A stretch of 64,000 nucleotides of DNA, taken from NCBI GenBank assembly GCA_035765415.1, contig DASTXR010000133.1:1-64000 (forward strand). The letters run 5' to 3'. A program made the position numbers and the translations under genes. The stretch is from CADEED01 sp035765415. GTDB lineage: Bacteria > Pseudomonadota > Gammaproteobacteria > Steroidobacterales > Steroidobacteraceae. Each line of letters opens with the position of its first letter. The first letter of the stretch is position 1. Shown piece after piece: positions 26,132-35,950 of this stretch. Below the pieces are notes generated by a model. It searched no databases, was not told the DNA's origin, and saw only the letters and a program-made list of their open reading frames with translations.

Positions 26132-27231
26132 GTCGGAGCGCCGGCCTGTTTCCGCGTCGCGATCAGCCGCTCCGCATGCGTGAGAATCTTACCCGTCAGC
26201 GCGTGCAGGGAGTGGTCGGCGATCACAATCGCCCGCAATCGCGCCGCGAGCGCCGCATATTCCGCGTCGTCCAGTTCCAGCAGGGCGCGCAAGCGCGCGG
26301 CGAGCGCTCCCGCATCGTTGCCCGGGATCATGCACATCGCGCCGACGTCGGGCGGCAGCACATCCCGGAATGCCACATTGCTGGTGACGATGACCAGGCC
26401 ACAGCTCATCGCCTCGAGGACCACCTTGTCGGCGCTGTGCGTCTCGCTGGAGTTGACCAGCACGTCGGCGGAAACATAGGCGGTGTGCACGGCGGCGAAT
26501 GGCAGCGCATCGACGAACTCGACCCTGTCTGCCACGCCGCGCTCGCGCGCGAACGCCGCGAGCTCGCGCGCGTGGGCCCTGTCCGCATCGGTGAGCGGCT
26601 TGCCGACGATCTTCAGGCGCAGCTCCCTGCCATCGTCGAGACGCGCGGGCAGCAGGGCCAGCGCGCCAATCACGAGGTCGAGCCGCTTGACGCGTGAAAC
26701 GCGGCCGACGCTGAGCAACCAGCACTTGTCCGAAGCAGGCGCGACCGCGGGCGAAAACCGGCCGGTGTCTATCCCCTGGCCGATGAGCTGTAGTTTGCGG
26801 CTCGCGAGCTGGAAGCCGCTCGCCGTCGAAGCCAGCACCATGTCGACGAGTTTTTCCGCGACCCGGACCATGGGTGGAATGTGTCCATGCGCATACCACA
26901 GCAGGATCGGGATGTTTTTCATGCGCAGCAACGGCCAGCCCATGACGGCAAACAAAGGCATCATGTGCGCAAAACACGCGTCGATGCGTTGCTCGCGCAG
27001 GATGCTGCGGACCACGCTGTAGAAGCGCAGCGCCCGGCGCGGCTCCGAATATCCCAGTTCCCGCCCCACGCTGATGACGGTGACATTGTCGGCGACCGCG
27101 ATGCGGCCGGCGGTCATCGTGACGACGAACACTTTTTCACAACGCAGCGCCAGCGCGTTCACCCATTCGGTGGTGAAGCCCAGCACGTCGTCGTCGGCGT
27201 CTATCTTCAGGTTGAAGACGAGCAGGTTCAT
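26128..27231 (-). CDS. GT4-family glycosyltransferase
   Basis: 367 residues from ATG 27231, which overlaps the previous TGA by four bases; the longer upstream frame has no family similarity that I can see. N-terminal MNLLVFNLKIDADDDVLGFTTEWVNAL begins the first Rossmann strand. C-terminal motifs: LLSVGRVSRVKRLDLVIGAL, VLVNSSETHSADKVVLEAMSCG (EX7E) and VIVTSNVAFRDVLP. FAHMMPLFAVMGWPLLR in the middle is a hydrophobic patch that may touch the membrane. Donor and acceptor are unknown. It is one of three consecutive GT4 genes. Confidence 0.85.
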   Translation of the reverse strand: MNLLVFNLKIDADDDVLGFTTEWVNALALRCEKVFVVTMTAGRIAVADNVTVISVGRELGYSEPRRALRFYSVVRSILREQRIDACFAHMMPLFAVMGWPLLRMKNIPILLWYAHGHIPPMVRVAEKLVDMVLASTASGFQLASRKLQLIGQGIDTGRFSPAVAPASDKCWLLSVGRVSRVKRLDLVIGALALLPARLDDGRELRLKIVGKPLTDADRAHARELAAFARERGVADRVEFVDALPFAAVHTAYVSADVLVNSSETHSADKVVLEAMSCGLVIVTSNVAFRDVLPPDVGAMCMIPGNDAGALAARLRALLELDDAEYAALAARLRAIVIADHSLHALTGKILTHAERLIATRKQAGAPT

Positions 27232-28409
27232 GCGCGCAACCACACGTCGATGATGCGATCGGTGAGTGCGGCAAGCCCGAAGCGCGCATCGGCGATGCGC
27301 GCTCCCTCGGCGCCCATGGCGGCGGCGAGCGCCGGATCGGCCACCAGCCTCGTCACATGGTCGGTGAGCGCATCCGTATCGCCGCGCGCGGCAAGGAACC
27401 CGCTCTGCCCGTTCACCACGAGATCCTCGGGGCCGCTGCAAATGGTCGAGACCACCGGGCGTGCGGCGAGCATCGCCTCGAGCACGACGCGGCCGAATCC
27501 TTCGTAATCGGACGTCAGCAGGAAGACATCGGCCGCCGCGTAGATGTCCGGCAGCTCTGCATGTTGCCGCGATCCCAGGAACGAAACGGCCGGGGCGATG
27601 CCAAGCTCGCGGGCGCGACTCTCGAGGCTTGCGCGCAGTTCGCCGTCGCCGACGATGACGAAGTGGGATTCCGGACGCTGTTCGTGCACGCGCCGCGCAA
27701 CTTCGAGCCACAGCGGCAACTGCTTCTGCGCCACGAGCCGCCCGACGAACAGGACCAGCCGTTTGCCCGCGAGCGATGCATCGAGTTTTTGCCGGCCCTC
27801 GATGCGTCCCAGGTTCGAAGGCTTGAAATTGACGCCGACGGGCGCGACCGAAATCCGCTGCGGATCCACCTTCCAGCGATCCGCGAGCAGTAGTTTGAGC
27901 GGCTCGGACACCACCCGGACGTGGCTCGCGCGCGTGATCACGCGGCGCGCGAGCACGCGCTTCACGCGGTTGATCGGCGATTCGCCGACCCATGCATCGG
28001 CCATGATGTCGAAGTGCAGCTGGGGGACGTCGCGCGCCCCGACGCGGCGGGCCAGCGACTGCGCCATCCAGCCCTCCTCCCAGGGTTCCTGGCTGGTGAT
28101 CACGTCCGGGCGCCAGCCATCGGCGAGCACGTCGCGAAGACGGCGTCGCAGGTCGAGCAGGAAACCCGCGCGCGTGCGCGAGCGCGTGCCGAACAACGTG
28201 AGGTGCTCGGATGCGCGCTCGAACCAGTGTGCATCCGGTCCGCTGCTGTAGGCGACGACGCGCATCTGGCTGCCGGGTGCGCGTTCCGCGAGACGCTTCG
28301 CGTAGTACAGGTGGCGCAGCCGGGCGTCGCCCGTCGATGCACCGTCCTTCGATGCAAACAGCGAGCTGTCCTTGCCCAGCGACAGCACATTGAGGGGCCG
28401 GGAGCTCAT
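27228..28409 (-). CDS. GT4-family glycosyltransferase
   Basis: 393 residues from ATG 28409, which overlaps the previous gene's TGA by four bases (ATGA); an ATG at 28421 would add four residues and break that pattern. C-terminal signature: VLFVGRLVAQKQLPLWLEVA, FVIVGDGELRASL, DVFLLTSDYEGFGRVVLEAM (EX7E) and ARPVVSTICSGPEDLV. The N-terminal domain contains DVITSQEPWEEGWMAQSLAR, a DXXXXQEP pattern frequent in capsule-cluster GT4 enzymes. Retaining, cytoplasmic, specificity unknown. Confidence 0.88.
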   Translation of the reverse strand: MSSRPLNVLSLGKDSSLFASKDGASTGDARLRHLYYAKRLAERAPGSQMRVVAYSSGPDAHWFERASEHLTLFGTRSRTRAGFLLDLRRRLRDVLADGWRPDVITSQEPWEEGWMAQSLARRVGARDVPQLHFDIMADAWVGESPINRVKRVLARRVITRASHVRVVSEPLKLLLADRWKVDPQRISVAPVGVNFKPSNLGRIEGRQKLDASLAGKRLVLFVGRLVAQKQLPLWLEVARRVHEQRPESHFVIVGDGELRASLESRARELGIAPAVSFLGSRQHAELPDIYAAADVFLLTSDYEGFGRVVLEAMLAARPVVSTICSGPEDLVVNGQSGFLAARGDTDALTDHVTRLVADPALAAAMGAEGARIADARFGLAALTDRIIDVWLRA

Positions 28410-29524
28410 GGGCGCGCGCATTCCTGCAGGACCTGCTCGGTCTGCGCCAGCATGCGCTCGTAGGAGAAGTCGGCGGCAACCTGCCGGGCCGCGGTTTCGA
28501 CCAGCGTGGCGCGCAGCGCCGCATCACCTAACAAACGCCGCAGCTCGGCAGCCAGGCGCGCATCGTCGCCCACGGGCACGAGCACTCCGGCGTGCGGCGC
28601 ACCGACCACTTCCGGCGTGCCGCCGGCCGCGGTGGCGATGACCGCGACCCCGGCGAGTTTTGCCTCGAGGACGATGTGCGGCAGACCTTCATAGCTGGAA
28701 TTGAGCACGAACACGCGCGCCGATCGGATCTGGTCCGCCACCCTGGCCTTGTCGACGTGGCCGGTGAAATGAACGCGCGCGCCGAGTCCGCTGGCTAACT
28801 TCTCCAGGTCCGGCCGCAGCGGTCCGTCGCCGACGACATTGAGCGACCAGCCATTGGCGGCCGCGATGCGGATCAGCTCCGCGATGCCCTTCCACGGCAC
28901 CAGCCGGGCAACCGTCACGACGTCGAACTCGGGCGGAACGCCCATGGGCGGCGATGGCTGGCGCACGGCGTTGTGCACGACGCGGATCCGGTCCGGTGGA
29001 ACACCCCAGCCGGCGACGATGCGCGCCAGGTAGTGGCTGGGGCAGATGACCCGGCGCGCACGCGAGGTGTACCAGCCCTGGAGCGCGCGCGACAGCCGCC
29101 AGCGCAGCGGAAGTTTCGCGCTCTGGAAATCGTCGAGCCGGCCCTGGTAGGCGTTGCTGTTTCGGGCGCGTTCCCAGATGAGGTCGCCGACCACTTTCAC
29201 CACCATCGGGCGGCGACGCAGCAGGCCGCACGCGATGACGCCCTCGAGCACCAGGCCATTCAGATAGACCACGTCCGCCTTGGCCGCCAGCCGGCGGATG
29301 CGCGCCACCACCTGCGCGGCGCGACGCCACCATCGCTGGCCGCGCTTCATGCGCACGACCGGAAACGGAAATGCGGAATCGTCATGCGCGAGCGAATCGC
29401 TGAGCGTCACGACGCCGAGAATTTCATGGCCGCGCCCGGTGAGCGCTGCCGAAATGGCGGGTACGTAACTCGCCGGCCCGCCATGGTCCGGCGGAAAGAT
29501 GCCCGTCACCACTAACAATTTCAC
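28406..29524 (-). CDS. GT4-family glycosyltransferase
   Basis: 372 residues from GTG 29524, in a GTGA overlap with the preceding stop. The start is supported by the N-terminal KLLVVTGIFPPDHGGPASYV, a textbook GT-B opening. Later motifs: VNGLVLEGVIA-type strand (VYLNGLVLEG), VVKVVGDLIWERAR, VTVARLVPWKGIAELIRIA, VFVLNSSYEGLPHIVLEA (EX7E) and GGTPEVV. The KVVGDLIWERAR element recurs in GT4 enzymes of O-antigen loci. It is translated right after the Wzy-type protein. Specificity unknown. Confidence 0.88.
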   Translation of the reverse strand: MKLLVVTGIFPPDHGGPASYVPAISAALTGRGHEILGVVTLSDSLAHDDSAFPFPVVRMKRGQRWWRRAAQVVARIRRLAAKADVVYLNGLVLEGVIACGLLRRRPMVVKVVGDLIWERARNSNAYQGRLDDFQSAKLPLRWRLSRALQGWYTSRARRVICPSHYLARIVAGWGVPPDRIRVVHNAVRQPSPPMGVPPEFDVVTVARLVPWKGIAELIRIAAANGWSLNVVGDGPLRPDLEKLASGLGARVHFTGHVDKARVADQIRSARVFVLNSSYEGLPHIVLEAKLAGVAVIATAAGGTPEVVGAPHAGVLVPVGDDARLAAELRRLLGDAALRATLVETAARQVAADFSYERMLAQTEQVLQECARP

Positions 29525-30765
29525 TGCGCGACGATTCCGGCTGGCCGTGCTGCGATTCGGCTGGCGGCGAGCGCCAGGCCACCGACGAAGAAGAGGCACA
29601 TCGAAACGGGCGAGATCGGCTGCATCCACACGGCGGTCTGGTTGCCGATGAGAATTCCCACGAGCCAGATCTGGTAGGCGCGAAACGCGGGCCGGTCCAC
29701 CGGGCTGTGGTTGGCGGCCCAGCTGAGCCGCTTGTAGAGCAGAACGCAGAACACGACGAACGCCGTGAATCCGAAAATGCCCGCGTCGGTGAGAGTCTGC
29801 AGCGTCTGGTTGGCCGCGTTGACGATGAAGTTCGTATTGAAACGGCCGACGAAGAACGCCTCGGCGCCAATGTTGTCCGCCACGGCGGTGAAGCCGTTCA
29901 AGCCGACGCCCGCGACCGGATGATTCGCGATGATGTCGGCAGCCACGTTGAAACTTCCGAACCGGCTGGCGAGCGTCGTCGCCATCAGCACCGGATCGAG
30001 CACCCGGCCGACGATGCGCGGCGCGAACAGCGCGACCACCGCGATCACCACCGGCGCGAACAACACGGCAAGCAGCAGGCGCCGGCCCAGGGGCTTGCGC
30101 ACATTCGAACGCGCACGCCAGGGCAGCAGGAAATGAGCGGCGAATGCCACCAGCAATGTGAGGCTGGCGCCCAGGCCCACGGTCACCAGCAGCGCGGTGA
30201 GATGAAACGCCAGTTGCGGCCAGCGCCCGGCGACCAGGGCACGGCACGCGAACAACGCCACGACGAACGGCACGGGATCGCCGAAAGGCCCGAACACCCG
30301 GCCGAGCGCGCTTTCGGCACCCTGCGCTTCGCCGACACCCGCAACGATCGGCAGGAATACCGACGCGGACACCATGATTCCGAATGCATCGAAGGCGCGG
30401 ACCGCGCCTTCGAGCGCCACCACATCCCGCACCAGCGTCGGCACGACGAACAGCCAGACGCTCCACAACACGAGCATGAAGAACAACCGGAACTGCATCG
30501 CTCCGTCGAGGTACGACAGCTTCAGGTTTGCCAGGATGGTGGCGAAGAACAGCGCGGCGATGAACAGGAGCCAGGCGATCTCGAGCGACGTGAGCACGTA
30601 GTGCGCGGGCCGCAGCAAGCGCGCGGCAATGGCCACCGCCACCAGCATGCCCAGCACCGCGATCAGCGCCCCACCGGCGGCCATCACCTGCGCGGATGCG
30701 AAGACGGCGAGCAGCACGCCACAGGTGGCGAGCAACGCGAAGAACTTCAGCGAGTAGAAATTCAT
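29521..30765 (-). CDS. O-antigen polymerase/ligase-type membrane protein (Wzy/WaaL family)
   Basis: 414 residues from ATG 30765. About ten hydrophobic helices are visible, with a periplasmic-type loop in the C-terminal half containing VGLNGFTAVADNIGAEA and the downstream NFIVNAANQTLQTLTDAG, a pattern of the Wzy_C/O-antigen ligase family. It should polymerise repeats in the periplasm or ligate the polymer to an acceptor; context with Wzz and Wzx favours polymerase. Stop and next start overlap (GTGA). Confidence 0.75.
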   Translation of the reverse strand: MNFYSLKFFALLATCGVLLAVFASAQVMAAGGALIAVLGMLVAVAIAARLLRPAHYVLTSLEIAWLLFIAALFFATILANLKLSYLDGAMQFRLFFMLVLWSVWLFVVPTLVRDVVALEGAVRAFDAFGIMVSASVFLPIVAGVGEAQGAESALGRVFGPFGDPVPFVVALFACRALVAGRWPQLAFHLTALLVTVGLGASLTLLVAFAAHFLLPWRARSNVRKPLGRRLLLAVLFAPVVIAVVALFAPRIVGRVLDPVLMATTLASRFGSFNVAADIIANHPVAGVGLNGFTAVADNIGAEAFFVGRFNTNFIVNAANQTLQTLTDAGIFGFTAFVVFCVLLYKRLSWAANHSPVDRPAFRAYQIWLVGILIGNQTAVWMQPISPVSMCLFFVGGLALAASRIAARPAGIVAQ

Positions 30766-30782
30766 TGACGCCGCCGGAGAAA

Positions 30783-31664
30783 TCAGCGGCCGGGTTTTGC
30801 CGGGCGCCGGCGCGAACCACGCGCCGCCATCACCAGAACGGTCACCGCCGCGATGAAGCAGCCAAACAGCATGCTGCCCGCCACCACCAGCGGCCGCTTC
30901 GGCTTGCTGGGGCGTTCGGGGACCATCGCCGGGTCGATGACCTTGACGATGTAGTCGGTGCGCACGTTGGCCAGCATGCGCTGGCTCATCTGCGACTCGA
31001 TGAGCCGGTAGATAGCCTGCTGCACTTCGACGCTCTGCGTCTTCGCGAGCTCCTGCTGCAGGAAACCGATGCCGCGATCGGCGTCGGCGATGGCGCGCTC
31101 GCGCGACACCAGGTTGACCTCGGAGACGACCAGGTTGGCCCATTGCGCGGCGAGTTTCGGGTCGGTCCACTCGCAGCTCACGGTGATGACACCGGTCAGG
31201 CGGTTGTCGTCGACCGCGATGACGCTCCTGGTGAATTTCTGCACCGCGAGCCACATGGACGGGGCCTTGGCGCCGGGGTCGCGTTCGCCCGGTGGATAGA
31301 GGATATCCATGAGCTTGTGCCGCACGATCACCCTTTCGGCCAGCGCGCGCGACTCGAGCAGCGCCATGACCTCGCCGCGTTCGGTGCTGCCGAGCCCGAG
31401 CGCGCCGAGTTGCCCGAGGCCGGTCACCTGGCTGGCCAGCGCCGCCAGCCCGCCACCCGCGGCCGGGCCGCGCTCGACCACGAGTTGCGCCTCGGAGCGG
31501 TAATAACGGTCCGCGGTGAATGCGTACGCCGCTCCTAACAAGGTGCACGCGACGACGATCAGCCCCAGCCGCACGTAGCTGCGCGAAAAGGCCGCGAGCA
31601 GGCTGGCGATGTCGATCACGCCTTCCGGCGGATCGCCCGTCTGCGGAATTCCTGTTTCGCTCAT
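30783..31664 (-). CDS. Wzz-type chain-length determinant, no kinase domain
   Basis: 293 residues from ATG 31664 (the frame continues upstream through implausible sequence). One helix near residues 35-57 (LGLIVVACTLLGAAYAFTA) and one near 258-282 (SMLFGCFIAAVTVLVMAA) frame a periplasmic region. The Pro-rich VIDPAMVPERPSKPKRPLV just before the second helix is the classic Wzz signature. There is no Walker-type kinase domain at the C-terminus and no Wzc, Wzb or BY-kinase nearby. It sits between the SLBB export protein (11 bp upstream) and the Wzy-type gene. It should set polymer length. Confidence 0.88.
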   Translation of the reverse strand: MSETGIPQTGDPPEGVIDIASLLAAFSRSYVRLGLIVVACTLLGAAYAFTADRYYRSEAQLVVERGPAAGGGLAALASQVTGLGQLGALGLGSTERGEVMALLESRALAERVIVRHKLMDILYPPGERDPGAKAPSMWLAVQKFTRSVIAVDDNRLTGVITVSCEWTDPKLAAQWANLVVSEVNLVSRERAIADADRGIGFLQQELAKTQSVEVQQAIYRLIESQMSQRMLANVRTDYIVKVIDPAMVPERPSKPKRPLVVAGSMLFGCFIAAVTVLVMAARGSRRRPAKPGR

Positions 31665-31675
31665 CGTCGCGCCGA

Positions 31676-34480
31676 TCAGAACGAGTTCACGGCGGCAGCC
31701 GCGATGGCGAGGTTGTAGATGATCTGCGTGACCGCCTGCCACAGCGGCAGCGCCGGCATGCGCTCGGTATCGAGCGGCACGACCACGGTGTCACCGGGTT
31801 TCATCGCCAGCTGGGCGCTGCTGCGGAACCAGCCCGCGTTCTCGCTGGAGACGACGCTGCCATTGGCGCGCACCACGTAGATGCGGTCGCGATCCGCCTT
31901 GCGCGTGGTGCCGCCGCTCAGCCCGATGTAGTCGTCACGCGTGAGGTTGTCGCGATAGAAATGCGACGTCGTGTACTGCACCTCGCCGATGACCGTCACT
32001 TCCTGCTTGAAGTGCGGAATCATCAGGTGGTCGCCATCGCGCAGCACGATGTCGGAGGACTTTCCGCCTTCCGGCTGTATGACCGTGCCGAGGTCGATGA
32101 CCAGGCGCCCGACGCCCTTGGTGGCCTTGAGCTGGTTGAGCAGCGATTGCCCGACCGAGAGTGCCTGGCTCGCCGCCGCCTGGTTGGCGGCAACCGACTG
32201 CAGGGCCGCGGCCGCCAGATCGCTCTGCAGCCTGTCGGCCAGGCGATCGATCTGCTCCTGCTCGCGCTTGAGCAACTCGGTGCGCGTGAACACGGCGCCT
32301 TCGGGGAAAGCGAGCGAGGTCAGGCCGCCGGCGCGCGCCAGCACGGAACGCATCGTTTCGCCGCGGCGGATGGGATAGATGCCGGGAAACCGCACTTCGC
32401 CTTCGAGCAGGACCTGTTCCTGCTCGGCCCATTCGGGGACTTCCTTGATGTTGAGGAAGTCGAACGGCAACAACATGACATCGGCGCTGGCGTCGCCATT
32501 CAGGACGGCCGCGAGATCGATTTCGATGAAGTCGGTTTTGCGCGAAGTGCCGTCGGTGCTGTAACGGATGAGCTCTGCCTTCGCGCCATACGCGGCATCC
32601 TGCAGGCCGCCGCCGGCGCGCAGCAGGTCGCTGACGCGCATCTTCGGCTCGAGCGGATATTCGCCGCGCGCCTTCACGCGCCCATCGATGCGCACCACTT
32701 CACTCGGGTGGTCGATGCGCGACTGGCGCCGCATCTCCTCGAGCAGCGGGTCGAGCAGCCGATGCCGGCCCGACTCGGTATCGAACACGAGAATGCGATC
32801 GCGCGGCCTGAGCAGGATGTTCTTGTCGGATTGCGGATCGCGCAGCGCCGCGCTCAGGTCCGCCGACACTGCCGCCAGGCGCCGATCCGGTGGAATTTCG
32901 CGCCGGATCAGGATGTAGTTGATGTCGGCATTGGGCCGCAGCTCGTCGATGGACCCGATGACGTCGGTCAGCCGCATCCCCTCGCGCCAGGCGTGGACTC
33001 CGGGGCGGAACAGGTGTCCTTCGATGGTGACACCGCGATCGAGCGTGGGCCGCAGCCGCAACACGCGCAGCGCGTCGCCATTGCGCAGCGCCTGCCCGGA
33101 GCCCGCGCTGTCGAGCGACACGTCGAGAACCTCGCGAACCCGTTGTTCGTTGACGCGGACCAGCGCCACTCGGCTGCGATCCGCTTCGGTCGTCAGCCCA
33201 CCCGCGATGCGTATCGCTTCGGCGACGCTGCTCTCACCCTTGATCTCGTAGATGGCCGGCCGGCGGACTTCGCCATCGACCGCGATGGTGGCGGCCACGG
33301 GCGGAATGAAGATGACGTCGCCGGGCAGGAGCTTGGCGTCGTCGCTGGTATCGCCATGCAGCAGCAGGTCGTACAGGTCCATGCGCCGCACGACGGCGCC
33401 CTGCCGCTTGAGCTGGATGTCACGCAGCGATCCGATATCGTTGATGCCGCCGGACGCGTACAGCGCCGAGGTGATGGACGCCAGGCCGCTCACCGTATAA
33501 CTACCCGGACGCTCGACTTCGCCCATCACGAACACGCGAATGGAACGTGCGTCGCCGAGGCCCACGCTCGCGCGCACGCCGATCATCTGCCGCGACACGC
33601 GTTCCTCGATGTCGGCGCTGACCTGGGAGAAGCTGCGGCCGCCGACGACCACGGGACCCAGCCCCGGAAAGCTGATGCGCCCGTCGCGTCCGACCACCAG
33701 CCGCAGGTTGCGATTCTGGCTGCCAAACAACTGGATGTTGAGCTGATCGCCGGGACCGACGATGTAGTCGGCCGGCACCGGGATGTCGGAGAGCTGCGAA
33801 GGGGCGAATTGCCGCTTGCGGAACAGGTCGTAACCGAAAGGCTTGAGCGCCTGTATCCCGCTCTTGTGGATCTTCAGGCGAACCACCTGCACGTCGAGGA
33901 GCGCCAGCGTATTTTCGGCGGCGAGGCGGCGCGTCGCGGTTTTCTCGTCGAGGCCGGCGAGCATGATCGGCGGGAAGCCGGGCAGCACCAGGAAGCCCGC
34001 GGAATCGAGCTGGTAGGGGTTGCGGGCACGAACCACGTCGATGAGCGCCTGCAGAGCGACCTGCTGTTCCGGCTCTATTTCGGGAGCGGGCTCGCCAGGG
34101 ATGGTGACCGGCGGCACGCCTTCGCCCTTGGATTCGATGCGCGCGGGTTTGTCTTTCTTGAAGTCGATCTCGATGAGGACCGTGTCTTCGGGCTTGAACG
34201 TGAGATCGAGGGCCTTGGCCTCGCGCTCCAGTGCGTCGGCCTCGTCCTGGGGGTCGACGCCGTCACGGGGCACACGTCCGCGCGGCGTGGTGCCGCCGGC
34301 CATGCCGGTGTCATCGAGGACATCGCCGCTGATGCCCATCTGCTCCATCAGGGCTTCGCGGTCTTCCGGACTCATGCTGCGCAGAAGCTCGACCTGTTCG
34401 GCCGTCGGCACCTGGGCGGCCACTTGCATCGAAGCGGCCAGAAACACCAGCGCCAGCGCGGTCAGGGATCGCCTAATCAT
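31676..34480 (-). CDS. Large SLBB-domain polysaccharide export protein (Wza-like outer membrane)
   Basis: 934 residues. Signal peptide MIRRSLTALALVFLAASMQVAA with an AQV cleavage region and no lipobox Cys at a plausible position. Poly_export starts near residue 230 with DYIVGPGDQLNIQLFG, followed by FPGLGPVVVGGRSF. Several SLBB repeats follow (for example SYTVSGLASITSALYASGGIND near 325 and FPGIYPIRRGETMRSVLARAGG near 695). Wza is only about 380 residues; this long multi-SLBB form is known from other Gammaproteobacteria. A final hydrophobic stretch near the C-terminus (VTQIIYNLAIAAAAV) could be a membrane segment. Translationally linked to the Wzi-like gene upstream (one-base TGATG overlap). 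Confidence 0.88.
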   Translation of the reverse strand: MIRRSLTALALVFLAASMQVAAQVPTAEQVELLRSMSPEDREALMEQMGISGDVLDDTGMAGGTTPRGRVPRDGVDPQDEADALEREAKALDLTFKPEDTVLIEIDFKKDKPARIESKGEGVPPVTIPGEPAPEIEPEQQVALQALIDVVRARNPYQLDSAGFLVLPGFPPIMLAGLDEKTATRRLAAENTLALLDVQVVRLKIHKSGIQALKPFGYDLFRKRQFAPSQLSDIPVPADYIVGPGDQLNIQLFGSQNRNLRLVVGRDGRISFPGLGPVVVGGRSFSQVSADIEERVSRQMIGVRASVGLGDARSIRVFVMGEVERPGSYTVSGLASITSALYASGGINDIGSLRDIQLKRQGAVVRRMDLYDLLLHGDTSDDAKLLPGDVIFIPPVAATIAVDGEVRRPAIYEIKGESSVAEAIRIAGGLTTEADRSRVALVRVNEQRVREVLDVSLDSAGSGQALRNGDALRVLRLRPTLDRGVTIEGHLFRPGVHAWREGMRLTDVIGSIDELRPNADINYILIRREIPPDRRLAAVSADLSAALRDPQSDKNILLRPRDRILVFDTESGRHRLLDPLLEEMRRQSRIDHPSEVVRIDGRVKARGEYPLEPKMRVSDLLRAGGGLQDAAYGAKAELIRYSTDGTSRKTDFIEIDLAAVLNGDASADVMLLPFDFLNIKEVPEWAEQEQVLLEGEVRFPGIYPIRRGETMRSVLARAGGLTSLAFPEGAVFTRTELLKREQEQIDRLADRLQSDLAAAALQSVAANQAAASQALSVGQSLLNQLKATKGVGRLVIDLGTVIQPEGGKSSDIVLRDGDHLMIPHFKQEVTVIGEVQYTTSHFYRDNLTRDDYIGLSGGTTRKADRDRIYVVRANGSVVSSENAGWFRSSAQLAMKPGDTVVVPLDTERMPALPLWQAVTQIIYNLAIAAAAVNSF

Positions 34481-35931
34481 CAGAATCCTTGTTCATAGGT
34501 CACGAAGCCGCGGAATTCGGAATCCGCACTGCCCTCAGCCAGGTCGTCAAACCCAGCCCCAATACCGATCCGGCCTGCTCCGAGTACCCGCGAGTGGCGC
34601 AATTCTACATTGCGAAGGCGCTGGGGGATTGTGCTGATTGTGTGCGGACCGCCGTCGCGGTTGAGGTCCACGTCCCGGAACGCGAGGCTGTATTGGCTGC
34701 CGTCGGGGCGCACCAGCATCCCGGAATAAGACCTCGACCGGCTGTCGTTGTCGGTGGAGTAACCCATGATTCGGCCGCGGTAGGTGTACCCCTGCGGATA
34801 CGCCGCGTTCCGGTAGGCGCAGTTGTATTCGGGAGTCTCGCGCGTGAACACGCAGGTGGTGTCGGCAAACTCGGCGCGCCAACGAACCGCGCCCCACCCG
34901 GTGGAGTGCCAACCCTCGAGCCCGGCAAGTCCGAGGAACTTGCTGGGGAGTCCCCCGGCTTCGTCCTCCCCTATCCACTGGGTGAAGAACGTGATCGGCA
35001 GCGCCTTCCATGGCGACCGCAACCGCAGGTCGTAGCCCGCCATCTGATTGCCGGGTTGCTGGCTCACATCGCCGTCCGTCACCTCGTTGTCCTGGCCGAG
35101 GAGCATGTTGCGGAACGCGTCGAAATCGCAGGGCCGCCCTTCGCCGCACCACTGCGCGGTGCGCGACAGGCCGAATTCGAGCCATGGCAGGGGTTTCATG
35201 CTCAGGCGTGTTTCCATGAGCAGCACGTCGGCAACCGCGACGTCACTGCCTTCCATCTGGGCCATTCCGAAGCTGAATCGCCACGGACCGATCCACGACA
35301 GCCATTTGCTCTTGAACGGGTCGGAGTAGTTGCGCTCGATGGTCAGGCTCGGCGGCGGCCGCGCATTCGTCGACAGGATCAGGCTTCCGTCCCAGCCCGG
35401 CCCCCACCAGCGATCGATGAGGCCCGCCGAGATCGCCCAGTTACCGACATTGATGCCGAGGTACGAACCGTCAGCGCGAAACTGCTGGTCGTCCTGCGGG
35501 TCGACGACCACCGTGGCCTCGAGGTTCAGCACGAGATGATCGGAGAGCCAGCTTGCGCGTGCGCCGGCTTCGCCTTCCTCGCGCGGCGTGTCTTCGAAGG
35601 TGCGGAGCATCGTCGGACTGCTGGCCGCCGCCGCGCGCACGCCCAGCCCTGAAAAACCGCCATCCGAAGATCCCGCGGCGAGTCGCTTGACCCGCAGCAG
35701 CGCTTCGGTGGTGGCGCGGTCGAGCTCGGCCGACGGCAGGACCGGCTGCAGGTCGCGCGCGATATCGGGCCACGACAGCGGCCAGGACATCACCGGGCCG
35801 TGCAGGATGCCGGCGTCGGCGAGCAGTTCGATGTCGTGACGCAGGACCACGTCGCCGGGCGCCAGCCACGGGTCGGCGAACGCGGCGCCGCTGACGAACG
35901 GAAGCAGTGCGAGCGCGAAGCGACGACGCAT
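34480..35931 (-). CDS. Capsule assembly Wzi-family outer membrane protein (first of a tandem pair)
   Basis: 483 residues with a signal peptide (MRRRFALALLPFVSGAAFA then DPWLAPGD). A beta-barrel style protein with alternating aromatic-rich strands (WWGPGWDGSLILSTNARPPP, WLSWIGPWRFSFGMAQMEG). The N-terminal W-L-A-P-G-D-x-x-L-R-x-D-I pattern followed by P-x-x-x-W-P-L is typical of the Wzi family, which anchors capsule at the outer membrane. Its close neighbour at 35951-37447 has the same layout and matching motifs, so one arose by duplication. It should act in the outer membrane with the SLBB exporter. Confidence 0.82.
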   Translation of the reverse strand: MRRRFALALLPFVSGAAFADPWLAPGDVVLRHDIELLADAGILHGPVMSWPLSWPDIARDLQPVLPSAELDRATTEALLRVKRLAAGSSDGGFSGLGVRAAAASSPTMLRTFEDTPREEGEAGARASWLSDHLVLNLEATVVVDPQDDQQFRADGSYLGINVGNWAISAGLIDRWWGPGWDGSLILSTNARPPPSLTIERNYSDPFKSKWLSWIGPWRFSFGMAQMEGSDVAVADVLLMETRLSMKPLPWLEFGLSRTAQWCGEGRPCDFDAFRNMLLGQDNEVTDGDVSQQPGNQMAGYDLRLRSPWKALPITFFTQWIGEDEAGGLPSKFLGLAGLEGWHSTGWGAVRWRAEFADTTCVFTRETPEYNCAYRNAAYPQGYTYRGRIMGYSTDNDSRSRSYSGMLVRPDGSQYSLAFRDVDLNRDGGPHTISTIPQRLRNVELRHSRVLGAGRIGIGAGFDDLAEGSADSEFRGFVTYEQGF

Positions 35932-35950
35932 GGGCTAGCTAACCGCAGGA

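Noticed and set aside
31520..34498. A 992-residue open frame on the + strand opposite the SLBB exporter
   Set aside because: It is a mirror of high-GC codon bias; composition is Arg/His/Ala/Asp-rich with no domain, and the exporter on the other strand has clear domains.
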